Shown: positions 38,942 to 52,228 of the stretch, piece after piece | Layout: each line of letters opens with the position of its first letter | How positions within the stretch are numbered: position 1 is the first letter of the stretch | NCBI RefSeq assembly: GCF_008831285.2 | Contig: NC_045139.1 | Location: 6,604,204-6,668,203, forward strand | Direction: 5' to 3' | DNA: 64,000 nucleotides | Origin: Nymphaea colorata | Taxonomy: Eukaryota > Streptophyta > Magnoliopsida > Nymphaeales > Nymphaeaceae | Program-made: the position numbers and the translations under genes | The notes under the pieces: generated by a model | The model's input: the letters and a program-made list of their open reading frames with translations, nothing else | Told to the model about the DNA's origin: nothing | Databases searched by the model: none

Positions 38942-41900
38942 ATGAACTTCCATGTCGTGCTCCTCCTGCTTGGCTCCATCCTGGTGGCCATCAGGATCTC
39001 ATTCTTCATCTTAAGCGACATGTCATCTAGCTGCACCACCACCACCACCATCACCTCCTCCGGTGGTATAGAGCTGGCGGCGGCGCCGAAAACTGTGATG
39101 GCGAGCACGGAGGATGCCATAGTGCCACTGCCTGTCCACAACATATCGGAGAAGCTATCGCCGGAGGAGCAGGAGTTCTGGAAGCAGCCGCAGAATGGAG
39201 GATTTGAGCCGTGCATAGAGTTCAGCGACGAGTACAGGCAGGACTCCGGTGCGATCACCGCGGAGAAGAGGAGGTTCTTGATCGTGTCGGTGGACGGGGG
39301 ATTGAACCAGCAGAGGAATGAGATCATCGACGCGGTTGTTATAGCCAGAATTCTTGGAGCAGCTCTCGTCGTCCCTGTCCTCCAACGTCATGGCGTGTGG
39401 AAAGACGATAGGTAAGCAAATTATATTCTATGAAATATAAACAAAATTTTTTGTGCAGACGGATAGTACAAGCCATGATCTTCTTCATTTTCTTGTTGGC
39501 TTTTGCACAAAATCGTTTTGCATCGTTGCGACGTTCAATCTAATCTTTATAAAATGTGTATTTGTGATGATCGGTTGCTTAGCTTAAAGAAATTTCAATC
39601 TCACTCTCTCGTTTGATGACAATACCAATAAGTTGCTGATTTTTGAAGTTTGTGAGGAAAAAAAACGTTGCAGTGAGTTCAGTGAGATATTTGACGTGGA
39701 GCACTTTAAGGCGACGTTGAGGTCAGATGTGATGATAGTGTCATCACTGCCGGCAGAACTCTTGACCGTCCGGATATATCCAGAGACCTTGCCTCCTGAT
39801 TCTACCCCTGATGTGGTTCGCTCTAAATTCCAGTCAAAGGTGATGGACATCTCCACTCCTTCTCTATACTTCCCCTCAATTTTCCTGACTTTTTCCCCCT
39901 GTCGCTAAAGACCTTCTATCACGTCAAACTTCATTACAAATCCAGAGAATGCAAGAAGTATGAGAAAAAGCACGTTGAGAAAGGAAACAATATTGAGGGA
40001 TGCTGTCAGCATCTAATATATATATATATATATATATAAAGTGAAGAAGATATGACTATGGTTATTTAGAGTCAAACAGCTATCTAATTAAGGTCGTTTA
40101 TCTAAAACAAATCAATAATTGAAAGAAAAACAAAGAAAAAAAACTATAAACTAATATTAGATGATCAAAATACCAATCATTTTTTTTCTTTATTTTTTTC
40201 TTAATTATTCATTATGTTAGATGGGACAATGCAAATTAGATGGTTGAGTGAATTTTAAAAGCTAAAGTCTCCATTCAATATATATGTATATATATATGAG
40301 TGAGTACATGTGATGCATATGAATAGTCAAGAAAAAAAAAGGAGAAAAATGTCTGAGCTTATACTAGATGAGAAAATGTATATCTCATCTTTTTGTCCTC
40401 CTTTTTCTTTTAATTGTCAATCATGATGGATCAAACTTAAGATAAGTTATCATGCTAGATCAGGTGCAAGAATTAATTTTGATCCAATAGTCCTTTTAAT
40501 GAAACAGCCAATTTTAAAAATCACAAATATGAAATCAAATGGCTTTTTCTCAATTATAACTTACCTGGCCCCAATAGGCTCCAAAGACTTGGCCCGAGAT
40601 GTGGAAGAAAATTTAGCATCCAATTAAGAAATCGGAGATGGATTTAAGAAATGACATTGAGTCAAATTAAAACTTATTTTTAAATAAATCTCTAACATAT
40701 CATAATGCAGTTTCATTTAAATTCAGTTTAAAAGACTGATTTTGATTTGAATTCAAAAAGCGAATTTGTTTCGGATTTAGATTGTGACTTCAGATATGGA
40801 ATAAATTTGGATTTGTTGGCACTCAAATTCAAATTCACCAAATATGCAAACACTGATAAAGTGAATATGCTATAGAGTATATTTGATTCCATTACAATCC
40901 GTTGGCATCCTAATCGTATCTTAGCAGAAGAAAATTTTCAAGTATCGTTTCTTAAGGAAATTAATGTGCTGTTAACATTCTGCAGCTAATGGAGCGTCGG
41001 GTCATTTATTTATACGAAATGCGTCATAAGCTTTCGAGAGCATTACCTCTCGACCTACAAAGGCTTCGATGCAAGGTACACTTCCTGCTTCTTTTACGTC
41101 ATTAGAAGCATCTTTATTTTTTCCTCTATGGTGCATGGTTTCTTAGTTTTTTTTTTTTTTTTGTAAAAAAAAAATCATCAATAAGCAATTGAAACACATC
41201 GAAAAATGAAAACTGTTCTCTCAAAACCGTATCTATTTCATTTAAAAAGTTAAATGACAAGAAAATTATTTCCAAATTTATTTTTACTGGATCTATGACA
41301 GAAAACGCTTAAACAATTTTAAAACGTATGTTTCTTTTCGCATCAGGTGGCTTTCCAGGCACTCAAATTCGCCGCTAATATCAGAACGGTAGGTGAGAAG
41401 TTGGCAGAAAGGATTTGGAAGGATGGGCCGTACATTGCGCTTCATCTAAGGCTGGAGAAGGATGTGTGGGTGCACGCCGGCTGTTTGCCGGAAGTGTCGC
41501 CGAAACTGGACGCTGCCGTCGCCGGAGAACAAAAACGCCGCCCGGAGCTTGTGAACGATATGAACATGACTTACGAGCAACGCAGAGAGGCCGGTTACTG
41601 TCCCCTGAACGCAGACCAAGTCGCACGGTACGTTACGTGGGATCTACCTTTTAATGTAGAGCGTTTCAAAGAAATGGAGGCAGTGTGGGCAATTGCCCTC
41701 ACGCACCCTAAAAAAAGATTATTTCTATGTCGATACTTCAAGATGATCTTTTATTTGTAAAAAATCTATTCTTAATAGAATTTAATGTATAATTATAAAG
41801 ATGTTTCAGGCTGTTGAAGGCATTGGGTGCACCAAGAAGTGGGAAGATATACCTGGCCGGCGGGGAGCCATATGGCGGCGCCAAAGCGGTGAAGCCTCTG

Positions 41901-42208
41901 TCTCGATTGTTCCCCAACTTGACCAGCAAGGAGAAACTTGCGTTTCCCGGCGAATTGGAACCGTTCATGGGCAAGCCGTCCGCTCTCGCCGCCGTCGATT
42001 ACATCATCTCCCTCAATAGCGGCGTCTTCATGCCTTCCACCGGCGGCAACATGGCTCACGCCTTGCAGGTCAACAATCTCCCTTTCCTAATCACTAAGTC
42101 ATGGGTATATAGTGCAATCAGTTGCTCTGTATGGCGTGTGCTCACCATGTCCTTAATTCCAGTGTATTTTGGTGGTATTGAGAAGTCTTGATGTAAGATG
42201 CTCCTCTT

Positions 42209-42257
<49 letters not shown>

Positions 42258-43602
42258 AGTGAAAACCAGACAATTGAGTCAGAAATAAAAACTAGACTCT
42301 TCCTTTTTTTTTGCTACAAAATTATTTTAAATAAAATATTCAAATTTTAATATATTTATAAAAACTATTTTGATATAAAACACGTCTTCAATCAAATAGT
42401 TTTTATGAAAAATGTTGATTCTTTTATTATCAAAATGTTGTTGTTATGGAAGTAATTCATTTTTGCTTATTAAAAACACTATTAAAACCCAAAAAATGAT
42501 AAAGTTAATATATATTGCACATCAACCTATCTTTCAGATTACATACATTGGTAAGGTTAGATTTCAAAAAAAATATTTTAAATATCAAATTAAAGGGTTG
42601 TGTTTTTGTCTCTGACCTATTAGTCTGGCTTTTACCAATCAATCAATCTCTCTCTCTCTCATATGTATATATATAGATATATATAATATGAGAGAGATAA
42701 AGAGAGTAATGTGTAAATACCATACCACTAAGGTAAAGGACAAAAACCGAACATCTTAATTTGTGGTAAAAAATCTTATAAACTAAATGTAAACATCCTA
42801 ATGTGTTCATAAACAGTAATTTAGTGTAAATCATGTTTTAATGTAAGTCGTTTTTTGTAAACATGACTTTTCTATTATACCACCTGTATCTCTATTGATT
42901 GACCAATCTTACAAATGCGTCGGTTGTTGTCCGATGGTTAAAATTTAATAAACTTTTTCACTAAAAGCATCATAGACCCATAAACTGTTGCTAATGTTGT
43001 TATGGCAACTGTATTTCAACAATATATTTTTAATTTTTAGTCATCTACTAGCATCTAGCATCCAGCAAATTTGAGTGCTACTATATATATATATACCAAT
43101 TCAATCTTTCGTACTGCATTGTTGATACGGATCAGCAAACAAGCTTCCTCCAAATTCAGCTGCTCAAATGAGCTATTCAGCCCCCAAAAGAAACCAATCC
43201 ACATATATTCTCTGAATCTATCAATCAAGGTCTCAATCTTATGTGCTTTCTATTAGAAATTTTGTGGTTTAAGTTGTTAATGATGAATATCTATTTTGAT
43301 ATATCACATAATTGAAAATGACACTGTTTGATTCACATCATTTGCATTAATTGTTACAGGGGCATAGGGCATATATCGGCCATCGCAAGGTTATAAGACC
43401 GCATAAAGGAGTCATGGCCAAGGCCTTCTTGTCCGGCAAATCGCTTTCCGACGAGGAATTCAGTCGGATGATGAAGTCGATGCACCAGAATCTACAGGGT
43501 CAGCCTCTGCCCATCACCGGCACTAGGCAAGGTTACCAAGATGTGACGGCATTTCCGGTGCCGGAATGCATGTGCAAGCGCAATTTATCCGTATCTTTGT
43601 GA
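38942..43602 (+). CDS. Plant O-fucosyltransferase family protein (GT65-like), six exons
   Basis: Exons 38942-39411, 39674-39839, 40986-41075, 41347-41627, 41810-42068 and 43360-43602 give 1509 nt (502 residues) with frame kept at each junction. This is a Golgi-type membrane glycosyltransferase: a signal anchor (about residues 3-24, FHVVLLLLGSILVAI) and a Ser/Thr-rich stem precede the catalytic domain. Family landmarks are VDGGLNQQRNEIIDAVVIA, IFDVEHFKATL, the HLRLEKD motif (275-281) that lines the GDP-fucose site in this fold, PLNADQVAR, IYLAGGEPYGG, PGELEPF, the STGGNMAHAL region (ending at 422), GHRAYIGHRK and the C-terminal PECMC. Plant members act on wall polysaccharides or secreted proteins, but the acceptor cannot be read from sequence. 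The start is the first in-frame ATG; a 28-codon upstream extension begins only with GTG. Confidence 0.92.
40016..40039. repeat. (AT)n microsatellite in O-fucosyltransferase intron 2
   Basis: Short AT run. A second, shorter one lies near 40278-40298. Confidence 0.9.
42213..42250. repeat. (AT)19 microsatellite in O-fucosyltransferase intron 5
   Basis: Uninterrupted AT repeats. A CT/AT tract at about 42648-42690 and a short TA run at about 43081-43094 lie in the same 1.29-kb intron. Confidence 0.95.
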
Positions 43603-44439
43603 TTAAGGTTCTTTCAACTTGTTCTTAAAGCAATGTGATTAATCGAAGTTCTTGATCCTTAATGAGTTTCTTCATGTTATCAATTCATTACTTTGTTTCA
43701 TGTGATGGGTTTATGTTCTATGTTCCTTCAAGTATATCATTATATTTAATTTGTTTCTCTCTTTTTTTTAAGGGTGTATAATTGCATGATTTCGCTAGAG
43801 AAGTACTGTTTTGTTGGTAAATTTAAGTTCAAAGAACATCTCTGGGATGTTTAACTTAATATACAAGATCTGTTGGTAGCTACAAGAAAAGAATGAACAT
43901 ATCAATGACAAATAATGGGATGAATATAGAAAAAACTCTCCGTTTCAATTTCAGCATCAAATTGTTGCATCATCGAAGATTGGACCACAGGAATACTGAT
44001 CAAACTGACTAGTTACCTGTTTTGCTTCAACTTTCGATATAAATAATAGGAAAGACCCATGTCGTGGAAATCGGTTTTTGAATCAAAATGATATTCAAAA
44101 GGATTAAAAGAACCAGCTAAATAGAATGGGGATCATCTTTTTGTTGGATCCAACTAAATTTTCAATGCAGAGATCAAAAGACGAACGGAACAACGAAATA
44201 AGGTAGAAAAAAATGAAAATATCGAAAGTGACAGAAAATGGCGTATGACAAGTAGTGTATCAATTAGAATTTGTCGTGATCGAACCGCTCAATTCAGGCC
44301 GATTCACGCCGTAACTTAAAAACCGAACACATGCATCCTGCCAATAACACAAGCACTTAACAGAATCCTCATGAGTGGTCTTTGAATTGAAATCTTTACA
44401 TGAAGAAAGTCATATTGTCTTCTACATTGCCAATGAAGA
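43603..44439. other. Convergent 3' region between O-fucosyltransferase and LHT-type genes
   Basis: 3' UTRs of two genes facing each other. No coding sequence or repeat recognised. Confidence 0.6.
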
Positions 44440-47400
44440 TCATGAGTAGAACTTGTAGTTCTTAGCACTGATAATGATTTCTCTGAGGCCGCCGATAGGT
44501 GACAAGACCATGAGCAGAACACCAAGAACAATGCATATCTGCAGTGAAACAAGAAATACAGTTGCTTGCATTTGTTCAATTACACAAAAAGTTATGTCGA
44601 AACGATTGCCAATTGAATATAATGACTCACCCAGTTTGTGAACCAAGAAAGGCTGAATCTTCTTGGCTTGTAAATGGCTAACCACATAATGCAAGGAAGC
44701 TGCAAAAGAACACAAATTACATGTTTTAGAAGGATCAGATTTTCATGAATTCATTAGGAGGTCAGCTTAAAATGTTATGATGTTCTCACAAAATATGTTG
44801 TCGGGGCAAACGCGAATCCTCCAAAGAAGCCAAGCAGACCACCAAAAAAGGGGAAGGTTATAGCAACAAAGCATGTGAATGCTGCAGGCAGAGAAGATCA
44901 GAGATGAGCAAGTGGGGAGGTTAATCAGTACTTGATTAAACAGCCACTGCAGGCCAAAACTGTCTTACCAACATAAATCGAACGCGACACCAATCGCAGT
45001 ACAAAGCTGGGTCTGAAGTGAAGTTTCTTAACCAGTACTGTCTCAATCATGTCAAACACAGGCATTGCATAAATCTGTTTTCACAGAAGAAATTAAGAAT
45101 ACAGAACGTAGTTGAGCATTACCGTGCATAAGGATGATATCCAATTCTAATTACCAATGCCTTCTTTAAAGAAATGCAAATGAAAATAAGGACCTGATAA
45201 CTTCCGACGACATGGATGAAGACGAACATGTTAGCCATTGCGATCAACCAGCGCGGTTTTTCCAGGGAGATCAAGATGTTATCAGCCACACCGTTGCCAA
45301 ATGCCCAGTAGCCAATCAATGCAACGGGGAAGTAGCAGACTGCAACTACGATGTATGCAAAGATAACACCTTTCCACATAGGCTTCTTCGATGGCTTCTC
45401 CGGCGTCGAAGGGATCGTTGCCTGAATCTCCAGCACAACATTGTGGCCGGCGTATGCAAAAGCAACGTCTCCCAAAGCATTTAGTACATTGAAAATGGTT
45501 CCTGATGCTGTCGAAGCCTTCAGGCCATACTCTACATTTGCTTGCTTCCCTTTCTGAACAGAAGCTCCCCAGGCAATCGTGGAGTAACTGCACATAAAAC
45601 AACAAAGAACCATCATCCATGATTTTCAAAAACATCACATGGACAGATGTAGATATAGTTGGTAGAAGCCGTGACATTAATTTAGCAGAAAATTTTATCA
45701 AAATTCTTGTTTATTGAACATCTGCGGAAAAGAAGTGGCACTGACAGAGCCATGTGTCTTGAGATACCTGAGGGACATGACTGCAGCAGCCAAAGAGACT
45801 CCAGAGATTGAATTGAAATTCGGCAGTTGGGAGAGGACAAAGTGGCAAGAAGCAAAGATGAAGATGAAGTAAGTGAGTCGAATGTCCTTGCAGTTAGGGC
45901 AGACTGTGTCATGGAACTTCTTCAGTGACTTCCCTCCGGTGACCATGTACACAATGTTCACTCCGACCTCCACAACCAGCTGCTGGGGAACGACGATGTA
46001 CAGGCCAAGCTTCTCGCCAAAAGCGTACTGTCCCAACTCATGGTAGCGGTTGAACCTCTTCCCAGGCACCATCTCGTGCATCTCCACCATTTGCCATAGT
46101 GTGTAGAGGGTGATGATCCATGAGAGCACCAGGACGACGACACCGGGGCCCCTGGAGAAAACGAAAGACGAAGTCAACTTCCGATGGTAAGGGCATCCTT
46201 CTAACTGAAAATGGGATCTTGTGTGAAGAAAAGAAACTGTGCCGCCAAAGAGAACAGATTACCATCCAAGCTGAGCCATGGCATAAGGCAAGCTGAGAAC
46301 TCCTGCACCAACCATGGCGGTCACGTTGTGAAACGTCGAGTACCACCATTTGCCGTTCTGATTCGCAGTGATGGGGAGCCACTTGTCAAGTTCTTTGTCG
46401 TCATTAACCTTCTCGAGATCCATCTTTCCTCCCTGAAAAAAGTATGAACGACTGTTACTAATCACTCTGCATAAGTGCAGGTAAACGGCAAAAGAACTCA
46501 TTTCACAGTCGAAAAATGAAGCTCAGATACAGAATCCTAGAAAACAGAAGATGCTCAACACAATTATCGAGACAGATTAGCCAAAAGAGAACTAGGAACT
46601 ACTTTGTTTGTGCAGAAATTAACAAGTAAAACCATGAAATTAAGACAAAGCAACCTCGATCAGGATGTGGACGTGTATGCGAACAGAGCTCAAGTGGGTT
46701 GTCGACTATCCGGAACGTGCCGGTAACCGACAAGCCAACGAAACTCCGGGAGCTGGAGATTTCTCAAGAAAAGGAGGTCAATGCCAATATCCGCAACACC
46801 ACCTTCAACGGTTTGATGTATATAAAATATTCTATTTCTTCAGTTTAAGGAATCATCTTTAACTCACTGTCCTTCCTTTTCTTTCCTGTTGTCCAAGAAA
46901 GTAAAGCATTCCTTTTCTGCAGAACTTTCCTACTGGGTCTAACTGCCTATAGAATCATGGGGAAAGTGCCTTCTTATTTTGTGGTCATTGTTCTGTTCTT
47001 CAAGAAAAAAGAAGAATAAGGAAACACTTTCGGCAGATATGAGTATGGCTACAAAATATTAATGGATTATGGTGATCTTTGGAGCCAAGTCAGGGCCAGT
47101 GACCAAGAGCATGAACCGCACAGAATTTCACCGGGCTTGTATATACAAATCTTCGATTTCATGAACTTGGTCACCTTGCTTGAGGCTTGACAAGCAGAGG
47201 TTTCCAAGTTTCCCGTAACTGCAATCCCCTCGCCAAGTGAGTCACAGCTCTTGTCCTCAAGGAAGTTTCTAGTCAGAAAGCTCCGTGAAGTCTACTTCTC
47301 GTGCAAAAATAATCCTAGATCCCATTCATGGGGAATTCTCAAAAATCCTTCTTTTCTTTCCCAAAGACATTGTAAAAAAATGGGCATATATAGGTATGGT

Positions 47401-49476
47401 AAATTAAGCACATACAAAAAAATTTTAAATAGAAAAGATAAGAAAATGTTTCAATGTGATGTGATAGCATTAATCATGTATCCTTACTTTTCCAACGGGG
47501 ATAGTTTGGAAAAGTTGTGATTTGGCCCTGATTCTTCTAAGATCATAGAAATTTCAATTTGTTAGTTGGAAAACTTTATTTCTACACAGCTGATATCATA
47601 AATTGATCTTTGCCCTGATCTAACTGTTTTAGATTAGTACTTAAGGTTAAGTTCGAACCAAATCTGTTCGTTGAATTCAAACGAGAAGTGCCCTCAATGA
47701 AGTATTGGAATTGCATATTAGCATTTTTTAAATGACATAAACCCATTTTACTAGGTAGTATAACTAGGTTAAGCTGATAATCATACTTTAAAAAAAATTA
47801 TATGCATTAAAATTGTAAATACAAGTATGAATTTGCCATTCATCCAAAGGTAGGTTCGTCGTTCTGCGTAAATTGGCAGGTAAGTGCACCTACTGTTATG
47901 TGATTAACACATAAATTGCAATATTGAGTTTTGAATCCATTATATATAGACGAAAGCACCAAAGGCCTCTTACCCTCACCCTCTTTTTGAGTGGAGGGCG
48001 CCAATACATAAAAGTCAGGGATGAACCTTTTTAAGTGATTATAAGTTCTAAAATAAAAATGCATAGGCCCCTGCAGTTGCACAAATTTGTCTTTTCCAAA
48101 AAAATAAAGAAGCAATTTTGGGAAATGGAGTGTTTACTTTCTGGAAAAGCCTTTCTCTACCAAACTAATTTTTTCCTCACAAATTCAGACAACGATCATT
48201 AAAAGGAATTGAGGTGGCAATCTGGCGTCCACTTTGGTCGCAATAAATGAAATAACAGCCGAAGCAGCAGGAAAGTTTTCTTGGGGTATTCTCAGAAACG
48301 GGTGGGCAGTCGTACTAAGAAAGGTTAAGCAGAGCAGAAGAAATGAGTAAAATAGAAATTGAGCTGTTGAACAGAAACCCATGCTGGTGCATGAGACCAA
48401 GTCTGACCAGAACAGCTCGAACCCACTTGTGGCTCGAGCCAATTAATCGGAGCTGCTGAAAACAACTCTTAGGGGCCGTTTGGCATTGGAAACATCATGT
48501 AAGTCTTTCATGAGTTTGCTCCAAAATAAGGGCAGATTTGTAGGACACTTGTTCAAGATTTTTACTAATCTACCTCAATTTTGAAGCAGATTTATGAAAC
48601 ATTCACACTATTCCTAATGCCAAGCCGCCGTCCCTTATGGTTAATTTATTGCTTGTTGAACTGTTTGTACCTTTTTTTCTTTTCATTTATGAAGAAACAT
48701 AGAGTACTACTAAATTATCTTCTTAGGAGGTGCTTATTAATTTGATTCTTTTCTCTAATGGCGCCGCAAACCATGAATTCTCCATTTTGCAGACGTGAAA
48801 ACCATGAGTAGTTTTCAAGCTGTTTCACAACTTAAGCTGCTCTAGCTTGTGAGTATGATGCTGAAAACGCTTTCATTACATAGTAAATTAAGAGTGCAGT
48901 AAAGCAATTCCTTCTGCTAAAACAGACCAAACTGACCCAACATTCAATGTTATGCATTGTGCTTTTCCATCAACTTTGGATTCTTCTTCCACCATATCAA
49001 GCAACTACAACAACAGATTTGTCCTTGTTTTTCAAAAATATTAGGGGGGACTGCAAGGCATATGTAGATAACTCGGAGAAGAATAATACATTCTCACAAA
49101 CTCAGTTCTTTTGAGAAACTTCTTTCTTTGTCTTGTGAAATTAACACCCAAAACAAAACAACTGTTTTGGGTACTCATGCTATAGAACAGAGAGTTGTGC
49201 AAAAACTTGTGAAGTTCAGGGCTTCGAATCTGAGTCCTGTGGTACGTCAACAAGGCTTGGATACGATGCTTGAATGGCTTTTCCATTGATCCAGATATTC
49301 CCACGCAGTCCAAACAGGAGACCAGGGGAAACTGTCCAACTATGGTTCTCAAGGGAACGTAGATCAAAAGCAAGAAAGAAGCCATAATATAACTTTGAAG
49401 TTCCAAAGGGAGGACGAATGTACATGAGCATACGTACCTGTGGATACCTGCTGAGGCCTGCACCTTCACTCCCCAT
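44440..49476 (-). CDS. LHT-type amino-acid/proton symporter (lysine histidine transporter-like)
   Basis: A plasma-membrane amino-acid importer of the AAAP family. Certain minus-strand exons: 46432-46263, 46151-45768, 45587-45194, 45074-44969, 44881-44790, 44699-44631 and 44538-44440. Conserved stretches include [72 protein letters not shown] and [16 protein letters not shown], with about ten or eleven membrane spans. From the internal ATG at 46423 the protein has 434 residues. A first exon at 49476-49438 (13 codons, [13 protein letters not shown], donor CAG|GTACGT) joins in phase 0 to the acceptor TTTTTTCAG at 46433, giving 450 residues, near the usual 440-450, with a 3-kb first intron. Without that exon, the sequence before 46423 would be leader. 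The family call is very strong; the first exon is moderate. Confidence 0.9.
48472..48634. mobile_element. Tourist-like MITE (PIF/Harbinger type), 163 bp
   Basis: The element opens GGGGCCGTTTGGCATTGGAA, and its other end read inversely is GGGACGGCGGCTTGGCATTA, an imperfect terminal inverted repeat sharing TTGGCATT. It is flanked by TTA on both sides (48469-48471 and 48635-48637), the 3-bp duplication typical of PIF/Harbinger elements. It has no coding capacity and sits in the presumed first intron of the LHT-type gene. Confidence 0.7.
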
Positions 49477-52228
49477 CTGTACAGAGCGAGAAAATGAAAG
49501 ACGGATAAAGAGGAAGGCTTCGTTTGAAAGAAGGCCCAATGGTGTTTTTTTTGTAGAGGCAAAAGGAAGAGAGAGAGGAAGAGAAATGTAACAGATGCCA
49601 GCCATACTCACTCCCCGGAAAAGGGAAATCAGTAAATGGACTCGGTCCTTAAAACCATGACTTTCCATGTATCACCTCCTTCTTTCTCTCCCCCTCATAA
49701 TTGCCTATTAATTTCTTCGCTTCGTGAATGATTTAATTTTGTTCAGACTATCACTTTCCATGTATGCTCTTCTTTCCCTCTTTCATGTCTTTCCTATTCT
49801 TTGGGCTTCAACTTGGGAAATGACAGTTTGCAGCTTCAGAAACGACGGTGGTCTTTATGGGCCTACAGCTTTAATGGAGTACATGCAATGGAGTATGGCC
49901 AAGTTCAGTTGTGAGTTGTAAGCTGTGGGAAAAGCTAATGAGTTAGTTGAGTTAGTCAATGGGTCCTCCGATAAGCATACTCCCATCTTGTCATTCTAGC
50001 TCCATAGGCTTAGGGGGGCTCACATCCCACCTCAATTTTTTTTTTTAAAAAAAATTACATGTAAATTTTTGAAAAATTCACTTGTCCTAAATAAGATTTT
50101 TGAAAAATAATCTTTCGGCCTGTGTCTAAATTTAAAAACTTTAATTTGGCTCCGCCCCGGCTCGTTCGTTAGGAAGTCAATGGGCTCCCTTGGTATGGGG
50201 ATTGCAGACTAATTTGAGATGCAAAAATGATTAGAGGTTGAACCATTAGAAGCCTGACAAAATGTTCAAACCACCTACCGACTGTTTGTAAGACCCTTGC
50301 GAGATTCAACAGAATCTGGCTTTCTAAAGATAGACGTCAAAACTCACAGCACCTAAACATGCCAACCTCGGATCGAACCCTATACCTTCTTTGTTGCCTG
50401 TTTCAGATCTTGGAAACATGGTGTTTTGAAATCTTTGGATTTTAGAAGGATCTCAAGATCTCAAATCTATTGATCTCATAAATCCTGTTGTTTGAAAGAT
50501 GTTTAAATTGCCACAAATGTGCCCCAAAGTGTGTAGTGTAGCTGGTCAGGCTGGTAAGCTAGTGAGAGCTAGCTTGATGTGTAGTGTAGCTGGTCAGGCT
50601 GGTAGGTTAGTGAGAGCGAGCTTGATCATCGGTTCAATTTCCATATGAGTTACTCATCTAAATTGTGAATGGTGATAGTACAGCAGTTTAGTGACAGGTG
50701 TATCACAGGTCTACAAAAGTCCCTAAAAACAACTTTGAACTTCAAGGGCAAGAGAAAGGGAAAAGGGTTTCAGCCCTTCTTGGGATGGCCTCCACCAGAA
50801 GAATTACTACAAATACATACAGACATGCAGCTCTTATATGTGGACGTTTATATGTGGATGTGAAGTCAGATATTCTCTAACAGAGGTGCATGGATTTCGT
50901 GAACAAAAGAGATCTCAAATCTAAGGTTTTGAAATATGCAGTAAATTTCAAGTATACCTACGTCCGTAGGATATTTGAGGGTTTTGGACTTGAAGCCAAG
51001 TGCTACTAGCTTAAATGGACTTTTTTATATTTAGATAAGCTTGGGCATGGACTCGAGTGCTCGGTCCAATCGGGCCCAGGCCCAAAAAAAGACGGCCCAG
51101 GTCAGCCCCATTATTTTTTTTATTTAATAATAATATTTTTTTATTATTAAAAATATATTTTGTGTTTAAAAATATTTATTTTATATTTAAAAAATATTTT
51201 TTTACATTTAATCTGATCGAGCTAAAGGCCTGTATTAAGACAGGTCTCTAGTTTGATTCCCGTGAGCGCTATGTTCCTGTGTCTTAAGGCGGTAGGGCGC
51301 GACATCCAAGCTAAAGAGTGCACTGCTGCTATCGCTGACACCGACGCAGCCCAAGACCCCGGAAGCAGCCTCAAGGGTTCACCTCTCGCTCACCCAACAT
51401 TTATTCAGCCGAACCGATTCGACTCGAGCATCGAGTATCGGGGCTTACCTTGAGTACCCAGGTATTGGGCTCGGACTCTATGTAGATACACACTTTGGAT
51501 TGGGGTAGAAAAAACTCAGTCAAATTGATCAACGGATTTTATTTTCATCTGAATGGTTTTGGGCTTGTGATGGTCTAAAACCAGACACTTTTTGTCATCT
51601 GCCAAGCATGAGAGTGCTTATAGAGAACGTATCCATGTTGATGGAGGGATTGGAAAATGTTTTCACCATTCGCAAATGAATACCACCCTCTCTCCTCTGC
51701 AACACTATTTTCTCAGGTCGATCTTATTTTTAGGCGTTTGTCGCCACATAACACAAGCAGGAAAATGCAGAAACAGTAAGCAGCATGTCTTGTTACCAAG
51801 CCTCAAAAATGTAGAACAAAACGAGTGAGTTTCCAAAAAAAAAAAAAAAAAAAGGTGTCGTTCTCTTTTCCCCCTATTAATGAGGGAAAGACAAAGTAGC
51901 ATCTCCCCTTTAAAAGACAAAAGTTCGCATGTTGGTGAACCCTCCCTGATTGTTCAAGCAAAAAATGTCGGAAGTTGAACCCCAAACTACAGTCAGTCAG
52001 GACCGTGTTATTGTTTTATCATACAGCCTTCCCTGCAATTTCCATTGAACATTGAATACCTTCTTCCCGGCATCCTGGCTTTGCCATCAATTTCTTTCCA
52101 TCATCGTACATTTAAACTTACATACTTCAGACAATCTTGAATATACAAACATAATTTTGACTCCAACAAGGAGCCCAAACAATCAACAAAAGAACAGAAA
52201 GAAGTGGGAAAAACAGCTTGAACATGAT
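49477..52228. other. Spacer between LHT-type and plastid membrane-protein genes
   Basis: The left end is the probable promoter/leader of the LHT-type gene on the minus strand, with a CT-rich leader just upstream of 49476. A minus-strand near-consensus B box (GGGTTCGATCC, complement of about 50372-50382) is isolated. A 48-bp tandem duplication lies at 50532-50626. The stretch 51050-51480, with GGGCCCAGGCCC and a low-complexity AT middle, looks like transposon-derived DNA, but no family could be named. The 3' UTR of the next minus-strand gene lies near 52000-52228. Confidence 0.5.
50532..50626. repeat. Imperfect tandem duplication, 48-bp unit
   Basis: Copies at 50532-50579 and about 50580-50626 share GTAGCTGGTCAGGCTGGTA and differ at about three positions. 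The second is followed by ATCGGTTCAATTTCC, which is B-box-like, so a duplicated SINE head is possible. Confidence 0.85.

Noticed and set aside
45212-46447. Plus-strand frames and minus +1/+2 frames across the LHT-type exons
   Set aside because: They are shadows of the transporter exons, whose frame is fixed by family motifs and splice phases.
49041-49668. Two minus-strand frames of 150 and 173 codons
   Set aside because: They read through leader and intron sequence of the LHT-type gene. Only the 13 codons at 49476-49438 fit a spliced transporter.
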